From an uncultured Bacteroidota bacterium (lineage in GTDB: Bacteria > Bacteroidota > Bacteroidia > Bacteroidales > VadinHA17), in contig CAIPJU010000169.1 in assembly GCA_903865465.1 (NCBI GenBank), forward strand, positions 1-13,651: DNA of 13,651 bases. Reading direction: 5' to 3'. Every line of letters begins with the position of its first letter. Positions within the stretch are counted from its first letter, which is position 1. This document shows, one piece after another, positions 1 through 7,755 of this stretch. The notes beneath the pieces are model-generated. The model was not told the origin of the DNA. It ran no database searches and saw only the letters and a list, made by a program, of their open reading frames with translations. A program made the position numbers and the translations under genes.

Positions 1-728
1 ATGAACTCCCAATCGCTGATGTTTCATATGCTATTGTTGGGCAACAATTCCCCGCAATAAAAGTTACTGACTTTGTAAGGGATCCTCAGGGTCATATAGT
101 TGTTGATGCTACCACAGGTTATCCTCTCAGGGATCCTGCAACAAAAATCCTGGGTCACGGTAACCCCAATCATATCCTTGGTATTGTGAACAACTTCACT
201 TACAAAGACTTTAATTTGAATATCGTTGCTGACTACAGGTCAGGTAACATTATTGACAACGGTGTTGGTGGTGCACTCGATTTCACCGGTACCTCATGGC
301 ATTCAGCACAGAACGGCCGTCAGGACTTTATTATCCCTGGTTCGGTTATCAATCATGGAACAGCAGATGCACCTGATTACCAGCCGAATACTAATGTTAT
401 TACAAAAAATGCAGGACGTACAGCATGGACCGGAAGTACTCTTTCTTCAACTCAGAGTGTTTATGTAACCAGTGCAGCTTTCTGGAAACTAAGGGAAGTA
501 GCTCTTACTTATAATGTCCCTGTGAAAAATATCCTTGGCGGTGCTATTAAGGCTGCTCAGGTTGGTGTCGTAGGAAGAAACCTTATTATGCTTCGTCCGA
601 GCTCAAACGTATGGACCGATCCTGAGTTCAATAACCAGTCGGGTACAAGTAATGCCGTTGGTTATACCAATGAATATCAGACACCTCCTACCAGGATCTA
701 CGGGTTTAGTGTTAAACTTACTTTCTAA
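1..728 (+). CDS. SusC/RagA-family TonB-dependent outer-membrane channel, C-terminal part (5' end outside window)
   Basis: The reading frame is open from base 3 to the TAA at 726-728, giving the last 241 residues. A GTG at 186 is an internal codon, not the start, because the frame upstream already encodes matching family sequence. Visible family features are a GHGNPNHILGIVNNFTYKDF stretch near residues 53-72, a following strand ending in DYRSG, then FWKLREVALTYNVP, GRNL and DPEF, and a terminal KLTF. These are the last strands of the 22-stranded barrel of SusC/RagA proteins, which import glycans or peptides across the outer membrane with energy from TonB. The plug and TonB box lie outside the window. 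The susD-like gene begins 19 bp downstream, as expected for the SusCD pair. The family call is secure, but the substrate cannot be read from this part. Confidence 0.93.
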   Translation, partial: ELPIADVSYAIVGQQFPAIKVTDFVRDPQGHIVVDATTGYPLRDPATKILGHGNPNHILGIVNNFTYKDFNLNIVADYRSGNIIDNGVGGALDFTGTSWHSAQNGRQDFIIPGSVINHGTADAPDYQPNTNVITKNAGRTAWTGSTLSSTQSVYVTSAAFWKLREVALTYNVPVKNILGGAIKAAQVGVVGRNLIMLRPSSNVWTDPEFNNQSGTSNAVGYTNEYQTPPTRIYGFSVKLTF

Positions 729-747
729 GTAGCAAAATCTATTAAAT

Positions 748-2232
748 ATGAAGAAAATATTTATATTATTTACCGTACTGCTTGTTCTGGGAAGCGCCTG
801 TAAAAAAGACTTTCTGAGCGTAGATGAAAAGAACCCGAACAATGCCTCATCAGTGCCGGCAAGTTTTATCCTGCCCGCAGCGCTTAATAATACCGCAGCC
901 CTGTTGAATAATCCTTATAACTATCCATTTATATATGAATGGTATGGTTTGTGGTCAATCAGCGGTGGCTATTCTCAGGATGTGAACATGACTGCCTATA
1001 ACCTGCTGAACAGCAGTTATCAGGGTATATGGTCAACTACCTATACTATTCTTAATAATTTCGATTATATCGAAAAAAATTCGACAAATGCTCAGAATAA
1101 GCCTTACAAGGCTATTGCTAAGATTATGAAGGCTTATCTTTATCATAACCTTGTTGACTGTTATGGTAATGTTCCTTATTCAGAGGCCCTTAAGGCTGAA
1201 GCTGGAATTCTGAAGCCTAAATATGACGACCAGAAGGCAATTTATGAGGACCTTGTTGTTCAGCTCGACAGTGCCATGAACCTTATCGAAACCAAACCTG
1301 CTGATGCAGTTGAGGTAGGCGCCAATGACATTATTTATCATGGCGATATGGGAAGATGGGCGAAATTTGCCAACACTCTTAAACTTAAATTATTGTTGCA
1401 GCAAACTGGTATGGATAACCGGGCTTCTTACATCTCAGGTGCTATTACAACAACTTCAAGTGTAGGATATCTTGGTGCTGGTGAAGGTGCCTGGGTCAAT
1501 CCTGGTTTCCTTCAGTCAACAGGGAAAATGAGTCCTTTCTGGGAGACTTTCTACAAACAGGATGGTTCCGCACAAAATGCTCTGACATATTTTATGGCAG
1601 GTCAGGATGCTTGCGATTTCCTGATTGCTAATAATGACCCACGTAAGCTCAGGTTCTTTGCACCTTATGCAGGAACAAGTATCCAGGGTAACTATTTTGG
1701 TACAGTTCCTCTTAACCTTCCCAGTGTAACTTCAAAAATTGGTCCGGGGATGCTAAAAGCTTATACTCAGGATTCTCCTATCCTTACCGATATCGAAAGT
1801 CTCTTCATACAGGCCGAAGCAGCTCAGAGAGGTCTTATCACCGGCGATGTAAAAGCACTTTATGAAGCAGCCGTTACAGCATCAGTCCTTTTTGAAGGAG
1901 GACCTACCGGAAATACAGCTAATGCCACTGCCTATCTTGCTCAGGTTAAACAGCTTGTTAATTTTGATGCAACAGCTGATAAAATTAAGCTTATCTTAAC
2001 TCAGAAATGGTGTGCACTTAACGGCCTTAGCCCGATGCCCGTATGGACTGACTACAGGAGAACAGGTTTCCCTGATTTTATTCACTGGTCAGAAGATCCT
2101 CTCAAGCTTAACGAAACTCCTCCGGTACGTCTGCTTTATCCTCAAACCGAGATAAGCACCAACAACGACAACGTACTTCTCCAGGGAACGATAAATACAT
2201 TTACATCGAAAATATTCTGGCAGAACAGGTAG
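748..2232 (+). CDS. SusD/RagB-family surface lipoprotein (SusD-like_2 type)
   Basis: This 494-residue protein acts as the lid and substrate-binding partner of the SusC channel on the cell surface. Residues 1-17 form a signal peptide ending in a lipobox (LGSAC), with Cys18 the predicted lipidated residue, followed by KKD. Family features are an LPAALNN stretch near 42-48, DCYGNVPYSEAL at 137-148, QAEAAQRG at 355-362, and a conserved C-terminal block with WTDYRRTGFPDF at 433-444 and RLLYPQTE at 461-468. These resemble the SusD-like_2 branch more than classical starch SusD. The length fits the family. The ATG is preceded by an A-rich leader rather than a Shine-Dalgarno site, which is normal in Bacteroidota. 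It lies 19 bp after susC, so co-transcription and complex formation are inferred. Family call is strong; ligand unknown. Confidence 0.94.
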   Translation: MKKIFILFTVLLVLGSACKKDFLSVDEKNPNNASSVPASFILPAALNNTAALLNNPYNYPFIYEWYGLWSISGGYSQDVNMTAYNLLNSSYQGIWSTTYTILNNFDYIEKNSTNAQNKPYKAIAKIMKAYLYHNLVDCYGNVPYSEALKAEAGILKPKYDDQKAIYEDLVVQLDSAMNLIETKPADAVEVGANDIIYHGDMGRWAKFANTLKLKLLLQQTGMDNRASYISGAITTTSSVGYLGAGEGAWVNPGFLQSTGKMSPFWETFYKQDGSAQNALTYFMAGQDACDFLIANNDPRKLRFFAPYAGTSIQGNYFGTVPLNLPSVTSKIGPGMLKAYTQDSPILTDIESLFIQAEAAQRGLITGDVKALYEAAVTASVLFEGGPTGNTANATAYLAQVKQLVNFDATADKIKLILTQKWCALNGLSPMPVWTDYRRTGFPDFIHWSEDPLKLNETPPVRLLYPQTEISTNNDNVLLQGTINTFTSKIFWQNR

Positions 2233-2275
2233 TATCGCATATGCCTTAAATTAGAAACTATTAAATAAAAAAAAT

Positions 2276-3181
2276 ATGAGAAATAAAATCTTAATGATAG
2301 TATCCTTCCTGGCATCTGTTCTATTTCTGAACTCATGTCTGAAAGATAATGTCGGGATGGATTGGACCAGCGATCTCAAGGGAAAAATGTATGCTGAGGT
2401 CTGGAAAGGCGGATTCAGTGCATTATCATTACAGCCAGTTCCTGACTCTGTCGATTTTAAATTTTTGGTCAACATAGCCACCGACGCATTGCCAACTAAG
2501 GATATTACTTTAACTCTTGCAGTAAATCCTGATGCAGTTACCGGGTACAATAAGTTAAAAACTGCTAATTATCAGTTGTACCCCTATATTAGAATTGTAA
2601 ATCCTACCGTAGTTATTAAAGCTGGGACAAGGAATGCCTATGTACATGTTAAAGTATGGAATGCTAATTTGTTAAGTGCATGCGATAACTTTATGGCGCC
2701 TATATCAATTACAGCTGCAACTGGAGGTGTAATACCATCAGATGCATTGAACCAGGGTTCCAGGTTAATGGCACTTCCCATTGCAAACAAATATCAGGGG
2801 ACCTATCATGCATATGGTTATTTCAAGCATCCAACTGCCGCCAGCAGCAGGTATATTGACCTGGACAAAGATTATAGTACTCTTACATGTAAATCTGTTC
2901 ATGGCGATTTGGCTGATTTAGGACCTGATTATAATATGGATTTAATTGTTGATGAATCTAAGGTTGTAATGGTTGGTACCAAATCAACATACAAAGTAAC
3001 AATTATTGGTTACGGAGCTCAAGTAACTGAACAGGTCGATTCTGGTGATGACCTAATTACAGGTGCCACTGGTGTAACATTTAATTATTGGGATATTGAT
3101 GCCCAGGCATTTGTTTTAAGGTATCATTATAATAATGGTGCTGCCTGGCGTGAAATTATGGAAACCTTAACCAAAAAATAG
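2276..3181 (+). CDS. DUF1735-type surface lipoprotein with DUF4361-like C-terminal domain
   Basis: This 301-residue lipoprotein has a signal peptide and lipobox LNSC, with Cys21 followed by LKD. Residues about 35-165 look like the DUF1735 (BT_3987-like N-terminal) beta-sandwich: a VNIATDALPTKDITLTLAVN stretch at 65-84 and VVIKAGTRNAYVHVKV at 112-127. Residues about 172-300 begin with KYQGTYHAYGYF and resemble the C-terminal domain often paired with DUF1735 (DUF4361-like); this second assignment is weaker. Such proteins usually sit just after susD and are thought to be surface glycan-binding or accessory proteins, the positional counterparts of SusE/SusF. The gene is 43 bp after susD, with an AT-rich leader containing an A8 run, and only 7 bp before the next lipoprotein gene, so it is placed in the same operon. 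No catalytic motif is visible. Confidence 0.85.
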   Translation: MRNKILMIVSFLASVLFLNSCLKDNVGMDWTSDLKGKMYAEVWKGGFSALSLQPVPDSVDFKFLVNIATDALPTKDITLTLAVNPDAVTGYNKLKTANYQLYPYIRIVNPTVVIKAGTRNAYVHVKVWNANLLSACDNFMAPISITAATGGVIPSDALNQGSRLMALPIANKYQGTYHAYGYFKHPTAASSRYIDLDKDYSTLTCKSVHGDLADLGPDYNMDLIVDESKVVMVGTKSTYKVTIIGYGAQVTEQVDSGDDLITGATGVTFNYWDIDAQAFVLRYHYNNGAAWREIMETLTKK

Positions 3182-3188
3182 ACTTCAA

Positions 3189-4277
3189 ATGAAAGTAAGA
3201 ATATTATTTTTTGTAACACTGCTGGCTTTAGCTGGCATAGTTGCAATGCAAAGTTGCAAGAAGGACGAACCGGTTGCTTTCAAAAGTTATGTAGCAGCAA
3301 TTCCTGCAGCGCCCACTCCTGGGGTTGGTTCGATCATACCATTTACAGGAGCAGATCAGGCTATTAATCTTGCATGGACAGGAACTGCAACAAACGCTCC
3401 CACCTGGGATGTTTATTTCGGTAGTGCCAGCAACCCTGCACTTGTCGCTTCTGGTATTTCAGGAAATACCTACACTGCTCATGTTTCAGCAGGTGGTACT
3501 TACTACTGGAGGGTTAGTACTGTTGATGTCAATGGTATCAGAATCGATAACCCTGTTGTATGGTCTTTTGAGGTAAACTCAAATCCCGATGTACCGGTTC
3601 TTACAGCTCCGGCAGATCAGGCAACTGCAGTAAGCAAAGCCATTGCACTTACATGGACCGCTACCGATCCTGAAAGTGATAACCTGACGTATGATATATA
3701 CCTTGGAACAACTGCAGCACCAGGCCCTGTGGCTACCGGGCTTACAGCTGCAACTTACTCTCCAACTTTGGATTTCAATACTACTTACTATTGGAAAGTT
3801 GTTGCAAAAGATCCTTATGGAGGAGTTAATACAAGTGCAGTTTTCTCATTTACAACTGATGTATTTCATCCTGATTTCAGCGTTTTCTCAGGTATTGCCG
3901 CTGAAGCATGCGCTACATTTTCTGCAAGTAAAACTTTTGATGTAATTGCTAAGGTTAATACTGTAGCAAATACTGTTACTCTGTTTACACCTCTGGGAGA
4001 TGCTATGGTATATGCAGGTTGGGGTACAGTTTACTCCGGAGCTCATGGAATAGTATTAACTTATGATCCTGTTACAATGGCCGTTACTGGTGCAAAACAA
4101 TTGTGGATGGACAGTTTCATTGATCCAAACGAGATGGGACCGATGTCATTAACTGTAAGTTCTGGCACCATTGATGCTCCTAACAAGAAGATTACTGTCA
4201 CCTGGACAATCTCAGGTAATGATTATTGGGGCGGTGATTACACACTTCCAAAGGTTGCTACCTATACTATGAAATAG
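3189..4277 (+). CDS. Lipoprotein with two fibronectin-III-like modules and an unrecognised C-terminal domain
   Basis: This 362-residue protein has a signal peptide ending in MQSC, with Cys23 followed by KKDE, so it is a predicted lipoprotein. Two homologous beta-sandwich modules follow, at about 43-130 and 134-224. Each carries an AW/TW strand, a YxIYLG- or WDVYFG-type strand and a TYYWRV or TYYWKV strand (104-109 and 199-204, exactly 95 residues apart). This is the fibronectin-III-like pattern common in Bacteroidota surface proteins. Residues about 228-362 form a separate beta-rich domain that I do not recognise; it is rich in Gly, Thr and aromatic residues and contains NDYWGGDY at 344-351. 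The gene is last in the operon, 21 bp before a strong terminator. A role as a surface ligand-binding partner of SusCD is inferred from position only. Confidence 0.85.
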   Translation: MKVRILFFVTLLALAGIVAMQSCKKDEPVAFKSYVAAIPAAPTPGVGSIIPFTGADQAINLAWTGTATNAPTWDVYFGSASNPALVASGISGNTYTAHVSAGGTYYWRVSTVDVNGIRIDNPVVWSFEVNSNPDVPVLTAPADQATAVSKAIALTWTATDPESDNLTYDIYLGTTAAPGPVATGLTAATYSPTLDFNTTYYWKVVAKDPYGGVNTSAVFSFTTDVFHPDFSVFSGIAAEACATFSASKTFDVIAKVNTVANTVTLFTPLGDAMVYAGWGTVYSGAHGIVLTYDPVTMAVTGAKQLWMDSFIDPNEMGPMSLTVSSGTIDAPNKKITVTWTISGNDYWGGDYTLPKVATYTMK

Positions 4278-4297
4278 TAATATAAAACTCTAATTTG

Positions 4298-4330
4298 AGC
4301 CGTCCGGAGTTTTTCGGACGGCTTTTTTTA
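4298..4330 (+). terminator. Intrinsic terminator ending the SusCD operon
   Basis: A perfect 9-bp stem is formed by AGCCGTCCG (4298-4306) and CGGACGGCT (4315-4323) around an 8-base loop, followed directly by a run of T to 4329. It lies 21 bp after the stop of the fibronectin-III-like lipoprotein gene. On the minus strand the stem is not followed by a T run, so it should act mainly on plus-strand transcription and not as a strong bidirectional terminator. Confidence 0.93.
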
Positions 4331-4415
4331 TCCCTTTTTGATTAACTTGAGCTAGGCTGGAAGCTAATGAACGAATTAAAGTGTAACTCCTTCAGAATGG
4401 AGAGAGACCATGGGC

Positions 4416-4427
4416 TGTGATATCACA
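4416..4427. other. 12-bp perfect palindrome in the convergent gap
   Basis: The sequence TGTGATATCACA is a perfect palindrome in the 182-bp gap between the two convergent gene sets. It carries the TGTGA/TCACA half-sites of Crp/Fnr-type sites but with 2 bases between them rather than 6. It lies downstream of both operons, so an operator role is not supported by position. The rest of 4331-4459 shows no gene and no clear terminator for the minus-strand genes. Confidence 0.3.
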
Positions 4428-4459
4428 AAAGAAAATGAGATTGAATTCAGACTATTTAG

Positions 4460-5719
4460 CTATTCAAATTTGAGACTAAGCAGTTCAAGCCGTGTATTGG
4501 TGGCTTTAAGGATCTTAATGACCACTGTATTTATTCTCACTGTCTCATTGTTCGAAGGAATGCTTCCGTGGAAATACATGACCATCCCGGCAAGTGTTTC
4601 GTAATCAGCTTCCTCCGGAAGATTCAGGTTGTATTTTTCATTTAGATAATCTATCTCCAATCGTCCTGAGAAAATGTATTCGTTATTCCCGTTGATCTTT
4701 TCAGTTAGTTCATTGGTGTCGTGTTCATCCTCAATATCGCCGACAATTTCCTCCAGAACATCCTCAATGGTTACCATTCCCGAAGTTCCTCCAAATTCGT
4801 CAACTACAAGAGCTATATTTTTTCTCTCTTCCACAAAAAGCTTCAACAGCCTGTTAGCCGGCATAGTTTCCGGTACAATAGCCAACTTCCTTATAGAAGA
4901 AGTGATACTTTCAGGCTTCCTGAAAATATCCTTTAATTCAATATAACCTGTAATATTATCTATTGAATTCTGATAAACGAGTATACGGGAATACCTGGTT
5001 TCAATAAATTTATTCCTGAGCTCTTCCACAGATGTTGATTCATCAACTGCCTCTATTTCTGTCCTGGGAACCATACATTCCCTTAGTTTAACGCTCGAAA
5101 AGTCAAGAGCGTTCTGGAAAATCTTTATATTATGCTGGTCAGATTCAGACTCATCTTTACCCAGTTGGCTCAGATTAACAAAATGATCGAGATCAACCTT
5201 ACTGAATACCACGTTTTCCTGCCGGGCAAGAGTATTATGACGTCTGAAAAATATCCGTATTATCAGATTTGAAGCGGAAAGGGAAACTTTAGAAATAGGG
5301 TAAAACAGAAAGTAGAAAATAATAGTAGGAATGCTTAATATTTTCAGGAAGAAGTTGGGCGAGATAATAAAAATTGTTTTGGGAAGAAATTCTGCAACAA
5401 AGAGGATAAAGGCAGTAGAAATAAATGTATTCACAATAAGCCGCAGAAGATCAGATCCTATGAATGGCTCAAGGGCTGGATTAATTATATCAGCAAAAAC
5501 AAGACCATATATTACGAGAGCGACATTATTGCCAATAAGCATAGTTGCAATATACTGGCCCGGATTATCGGTGAATATTTTAAGTATTCCGGAACCAAAT
5601 ACATGGTGTTTCCTGTCGAGTTCGATCCTTAGACGGTTGGATGTGACAAAGGCTATTTCCATACCTGAAAAGAATGCGGAGAGGACAACTGCCAGAAGTA
5701 TAATAACATAGCTGTTCAT
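4460..5719 (-). CDS. CNNM/CBS/CorC-domain membrane protein (hemolysin C / GldE-like family)
   Basis: This 419-residue inner-membrane protein has the full family layout. Residues 1-160 are the CNNM (DUF21) domain with about four hydrophobic segments (near 3-20, 57-77, 92-110 and 123-148) and the SAFFSGMEIAF signature at 14-24. A CBS pair spans about 210-335, starting with CMVPRTEIEAVD (215-226) and ending with VVDEFGGTSGMVTIEDVLEE (305-324). A CorC/HlyC domain occupies about 345-418, with SGRLEIDYLNEKYNLNLP at 351-368. Relatives are linked to Mg2+ or other cation efflux and, as GldE in gliding Bacteroidota, to motility; older names call them hemolysins. Nothing here selects one role. The ATG at 5719 precedes the signature by a normal distance. 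It is the last gene of the minus-strand run, 148 bp after lptC, with a repeat element in between. Confidence 0.92.
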   Translation of the reverse strand: MNSYVIILLAVVLSAFFSGMEIAFVTSNRLRIELDRKHHVFGSGILKIFTDNPGQYIATMLIGNNVALVIYGLVFADIINPALEPFIGSDLLRLIVNTFISTAFILFVAEFLPKTIFIISPNFFLKILSIPTIIFYFLFYPISKVSLSASNLIIRIFFRRHNTLARQENVVFSKVDLDHFVNLSQLGKDESESDQHNIKIFQNALDFSSVKLRECMVPRTEIEAVDESTSVEELRNKFIETRYSRILVYQNSIDNITGYIELKDIFRKPESITSSIRKLAIVPETMPANRLLKLFVEERKNIALVVDEFGGTSGMVTIEDVLEEIVGDIEDEHDTNELTEKINGNNEYIFSGRLEIDYLNEKYNLNLPEEADYETLAGMVMYFHGSIPSNNETVRINTVVIKILKATNTRLELLSLKFE

Positions 5720-5751
5720 GTCCTAAAGGTAGTTATTTTTTTCTGTTTAGC

Positions 5752-5850
5752 CTCTGTGGCTCTCTGGTCTTGATTTAAGTCACTCTGTGTAACAGTCATT
5801 TAAAGCGATTACACGGAGAAACACAGAGTATCACAGAGTTACACGAAGAA
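5752..5850. repeat. Imperfect inverted repeat of CTCTGTG / CACAGAG units
   Basis: The lptC-CNNM gap holds two arms. The right arm (5811-5850) has four units at an exact 10-bp period: ACACGGAGAA, ACACAGAGTA, TCACAGAGTT and ACACGAAGAA. The left arm has reverse-complement units CTCTGTG at 5752 and CTCTGGT at 5762 (10 bp apart), and CTCTGTG again at 5783. The inner arms CTCTGTGTAA (5783-5792) and TTACACGGAG (5809-5818) pair over 10 positions with one G-U, around a 16-base loop. The outer parts 5752-5769 and 5821-5838 match imperfectly. It is non-coding on both strands as far as I can see. It may be a dispersed intergenic repeat or an mRNA hairpin between the two genes; the function is unknown. 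Confidence 0.75.
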
Positions 5851-5867
5851 AGGAATCTCCTTAGAAT

Positions 5868-6431
5868 TTATTTGTCGGGCAGGTAGATGGTTGCTGTTAC
5901 CTTTTTAATCCTGCGTTTAATTAGGCGTGAGTCGGATTCAAAACCAAAACCCTGAATTATCTGATCTTCGCTTTTAATTTTTACAAAGCGGTCAGTATAG
6001 ATAAGATCTTTTTTTTCATCCCAATAAAGCAGTTCTGTCTCAAGCTTATCATTGCTTTCATTCAACACTACTACGCTGTCCTTCAGTTCCCAAAGGTCAT
6101 TGTTGTTTGTGTATTTCGCGTATTTACCTGTTATTGAAGCAACAGGATTTGGTTTTCCTTCATAGAAGACTGCTTTTATGCCAGATCTGAATTCTGAATA
6201 TTGTGATTCCTTGTTGGCATATTGTTCAAGAAGAGGAGAAGTAAGAATAAGCTGAAGCTTTCCTGAATCGGTAAACTGAGTTTCAAAGTCTCTTACGGTA
6301 ACTGCAGGCAGAGTGAGCAGATCTGATTTTGGAATGAAGTCGGTATGTGTTTCGCATGAATTTGATAAGCAACCAATAATTGCCAATACCAGGGCTCCGG
6401 CAAAGTATCTATTAGATTTTGAAAGCTTCAT
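5868..6431 (-). CDS. lptC: LptC-like lipopolysaccharide export protein, lipoprotein type
   Basis: This 187-residue protein matches the LptC family: a single N-terminal export segment followed by one beta-jellyroll of about 150 residues. In the Lpt system LptC passes lipopolysaccharide from the LptBFG transporter towards LptA and LptD. Residues 9-20 are hydrophobic and lead to a lipobox-like LSNSC with Cys26, so a lipid anchor is likely instead of the transmembrane helix of E. coli LptC. Cys21 precedes it but has a poorer lipobox. Typical family text includes LPAVTVRDFE (41-50), FYEGKPNPVASITGKYAKY (89-107), DLWELKDSVVVLN (112-124) and TELLYWDEKKDLIYTDRFVK (132-151). The ETHTD sequence after Cys26 lacks the lysine/acidic tag of the three uptake-locus lipoproteins, which agrees with retention in the periplasm. 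It starts 40 bp after the outer-membrane protein gene. Confidence 0.88.
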   Translation of the reverse strand: MKLSKSNRYFAGALVLAIIGCLSNSCETHTDFIPKSDLLTLPAVTVRDFETQFTDSGKLQLILTSPLLEQYANKESQYSEFRSGIKAVFYEGKPNPVASITGKYAKYTNNNDLWELKDSVVVLNESNDKLETELLYWDEKKDLIYTDRFVKIKSEDQIIQGFGFESDSRLIKRRIKKVTATIYLPDK

Positions 6432-6471
6432 AGGCAGAAGGTCAATAGGTCTTTATGCGACCATTATCCCC

Positions 6472-7755
6472 TTAATCAAATTTACGCTTCATGAACCACA
6501 AATCGTGCAGGTTAAGGCTTATCCCGAAAGAGTAGTACTCTTCTGTATGGAGATTAGTTCCTGAAGAGCCATATCGTTTGGAGTAATCGAAAAAGAGGTT
6601 AGTCATTGATTGCGAGCGTGGAAGAGGTATCCCAATACCAATGCTTGCACCAAATTCTTTCACCTGAGCCGTATTTACAATAAGATAATCATTGCCAATA
6701 TGGCCTCCAATGCGGTATTCAACCCTTTTCAGGAAGCTGTAATTCGAGTACTTGTCGGGAATAAACTCAAGGCCAAATTTCCATGATTTAGAATCAGCCA
6801 CATACCCGGCTGCACCTGGTATTTTCGACTTCGACCAGTTTGTCTGGGTGTAATCAATGCCTGCAGTAAATTTATTTACCTTACCGAATGATATTCCTAA
6901 ACGTAATGTTGCAGGTATTAAGGTCTTTGTTGCATCATTGGTTATGTAGGTGAGAGTGTCCCTGGTACCATAAGCAGTATATCTGTAAGAGAGCTGGTTA
7001 TAATTTGTATGGTAGTTATGGGAGGCTGAAACTGATATGCCGGCATTGAAAAAGTAATTCTTCTTTAACTTTGCAGAATACTGAAGGCCGTAGTCAAAGT
7101 TTAATCCGCGCAATTGAATAGACTCAGTATTGTTATCATTATAAACATTGTAGTAATCGGTAAATACAAGCTCATTTGTTCTGATGACTTGTCCCGAAAG
7201 AATGGTCATGTTAATACCTGCCGAAAAGTTTTTGGTAAGTTTCAACCCGGTACCAAGAAAATAGGTGTTGAAACCACCTGTGCCTGCATTAGCTGTTGTA
7301 TAGGCTCCTATATTGGCATCGTATCCGGGACTGGTCGATGTTACTGTTTCCGCAATTTTGTAATAACCGTTCGACATGGGCACAACACCGGCGGCAAATC
7401 CAAAACCTTTTGCAATGGGGAAACCAATTATCATGTGATGAAAGTTAATATCATCGGATGAAAATTTGGTTGTATTGTCCGAAAGGTTGTTAAAGGCGTA
7501 ATCAAGTCCGAAATCAAATACAAAAGAGTTTGTATCAAGGCTGCTGTATGAGGCCGGATTAAGAAAATATATTGTATTGGATTGTCTCATTCCTGTTGAT
7601 GTTCCGCCCATACCAATGCTCCTGAATGAACCTTCAGATTCAAGCGATCCAAGGTTAAATCTTGAATAGGGTGAATTAATAAGTTTCTGTGCATTCAAAG
7701 TCAGCGAAAGGGAGCAAAGTACTAAGAACAGTATTCTAAACTCTTTTTTGTGCAT
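6472..7755 (-). CDS. Beta-barrel outer-membrane protein, possibly FadL-like
   Basis: This 427-residue protein has a signal peptide (hydrophobic 8-20) with likely cleavage after LNA (22) before Gln23. The mature part begins with SPYSRFNLGSL (28-38), then RSIGMGGTSTGMR (45-57) and FLNPASYSSLD (64-74), followed by many alternating hydrophobic, aromatic-rich strands and a C-terminal FGISLNLHDLWFMKRKFD. This N-terminal pattern is shared by a Bacteroidota family of uncharacterised outer-membrane proteins with some likeness to FadL/TodX barrels; FadL-type transport of hydrophobic compounds is an inference only. The ATG at 7755 overlaps the end of coaX by 20 bp, suggesting coupled translation. lptC lies 40 bp downstream, so a shared envelope role is plausible but unproven. 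Confidence 0.8.
   Translation of the reverse strand: MHKKEFRILFLVLCSLSLTLNAQKLINSPYSRFNLGSLESEGSFRSIGMGGTSTGMRQSNTIYFLNPASYSSLDTNSFVFDFGLDYAFNNLSDNTTKFSSDDINFHHMIIGFPIAKGFGFAAGVVPMSNGYYKIAETVTSTSPGYDANIGAYTTANAGTGGFNTYFLGTGLKLTKNFSAGINMTILSGQVIRTNELVFTDYYNVYNDNNTESIQLRGLNFDYGLQYSAKLKKNYFFNAGISVSASHNYHTNYNQLSYRYTAYGTRDTLTYITNDATKTLIPATLRLGISFGKVNKFTAGIDYTQTNWSKSKIPGAAGYVADSKSWKFGLEFIPDKYSNYSFLKRVEYRIGGHIGNDYLIVNTAQVKEFGASIGIGIPLPRSQSMTNLFFDYSKRYGSSGTNLHTEEYYSFGISLNLHDLWFMKRKFD

Noticed and set aside
186..728. Independent 180-residue gene starting at GTG 186
   Set aside because: The same frame is open to the window edge and upstream codons encode SusC family sequence, so this is the tail of a longer gene.
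2251..2550. Minus-strand open frame of 99 residues opposite the start of the DUF1735-type gene
   Set aside because: It overlaps a well-supported lipoprotein gene and shows no family features, so it is a shadow frame.
2769..2785. Second sigma-54-like string TGGCAC...TTGCA
   Set aside because: The spacing between the GG and GC elements is one base too long and the site is within coding sequence.
4163..4178. Sigma-54-like promoter match TGGCACC-ATTGATGCT with correct GG-to-GC spacing
   Set aside because: It lies inside the 3' end of the fibronectin-III-like lipoprotein gene and would only transcribe about 100 bases before the terminator, so it is most likely a chance match despite the sigma-54 regulator elsewhere in the window.
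4298..4330. Terminator acting for both convergent operons
   Set aside because: On the minus strand the stem is preceded by A residues but not followed by a T run, so only plus-strand termination is well supported.
4416..4427. TGTGATATCACA as a Crp/Fnr-type operator
   Set aside because: The half-site spacing is wrong for that family and the site lies downstream of both convergent operons.
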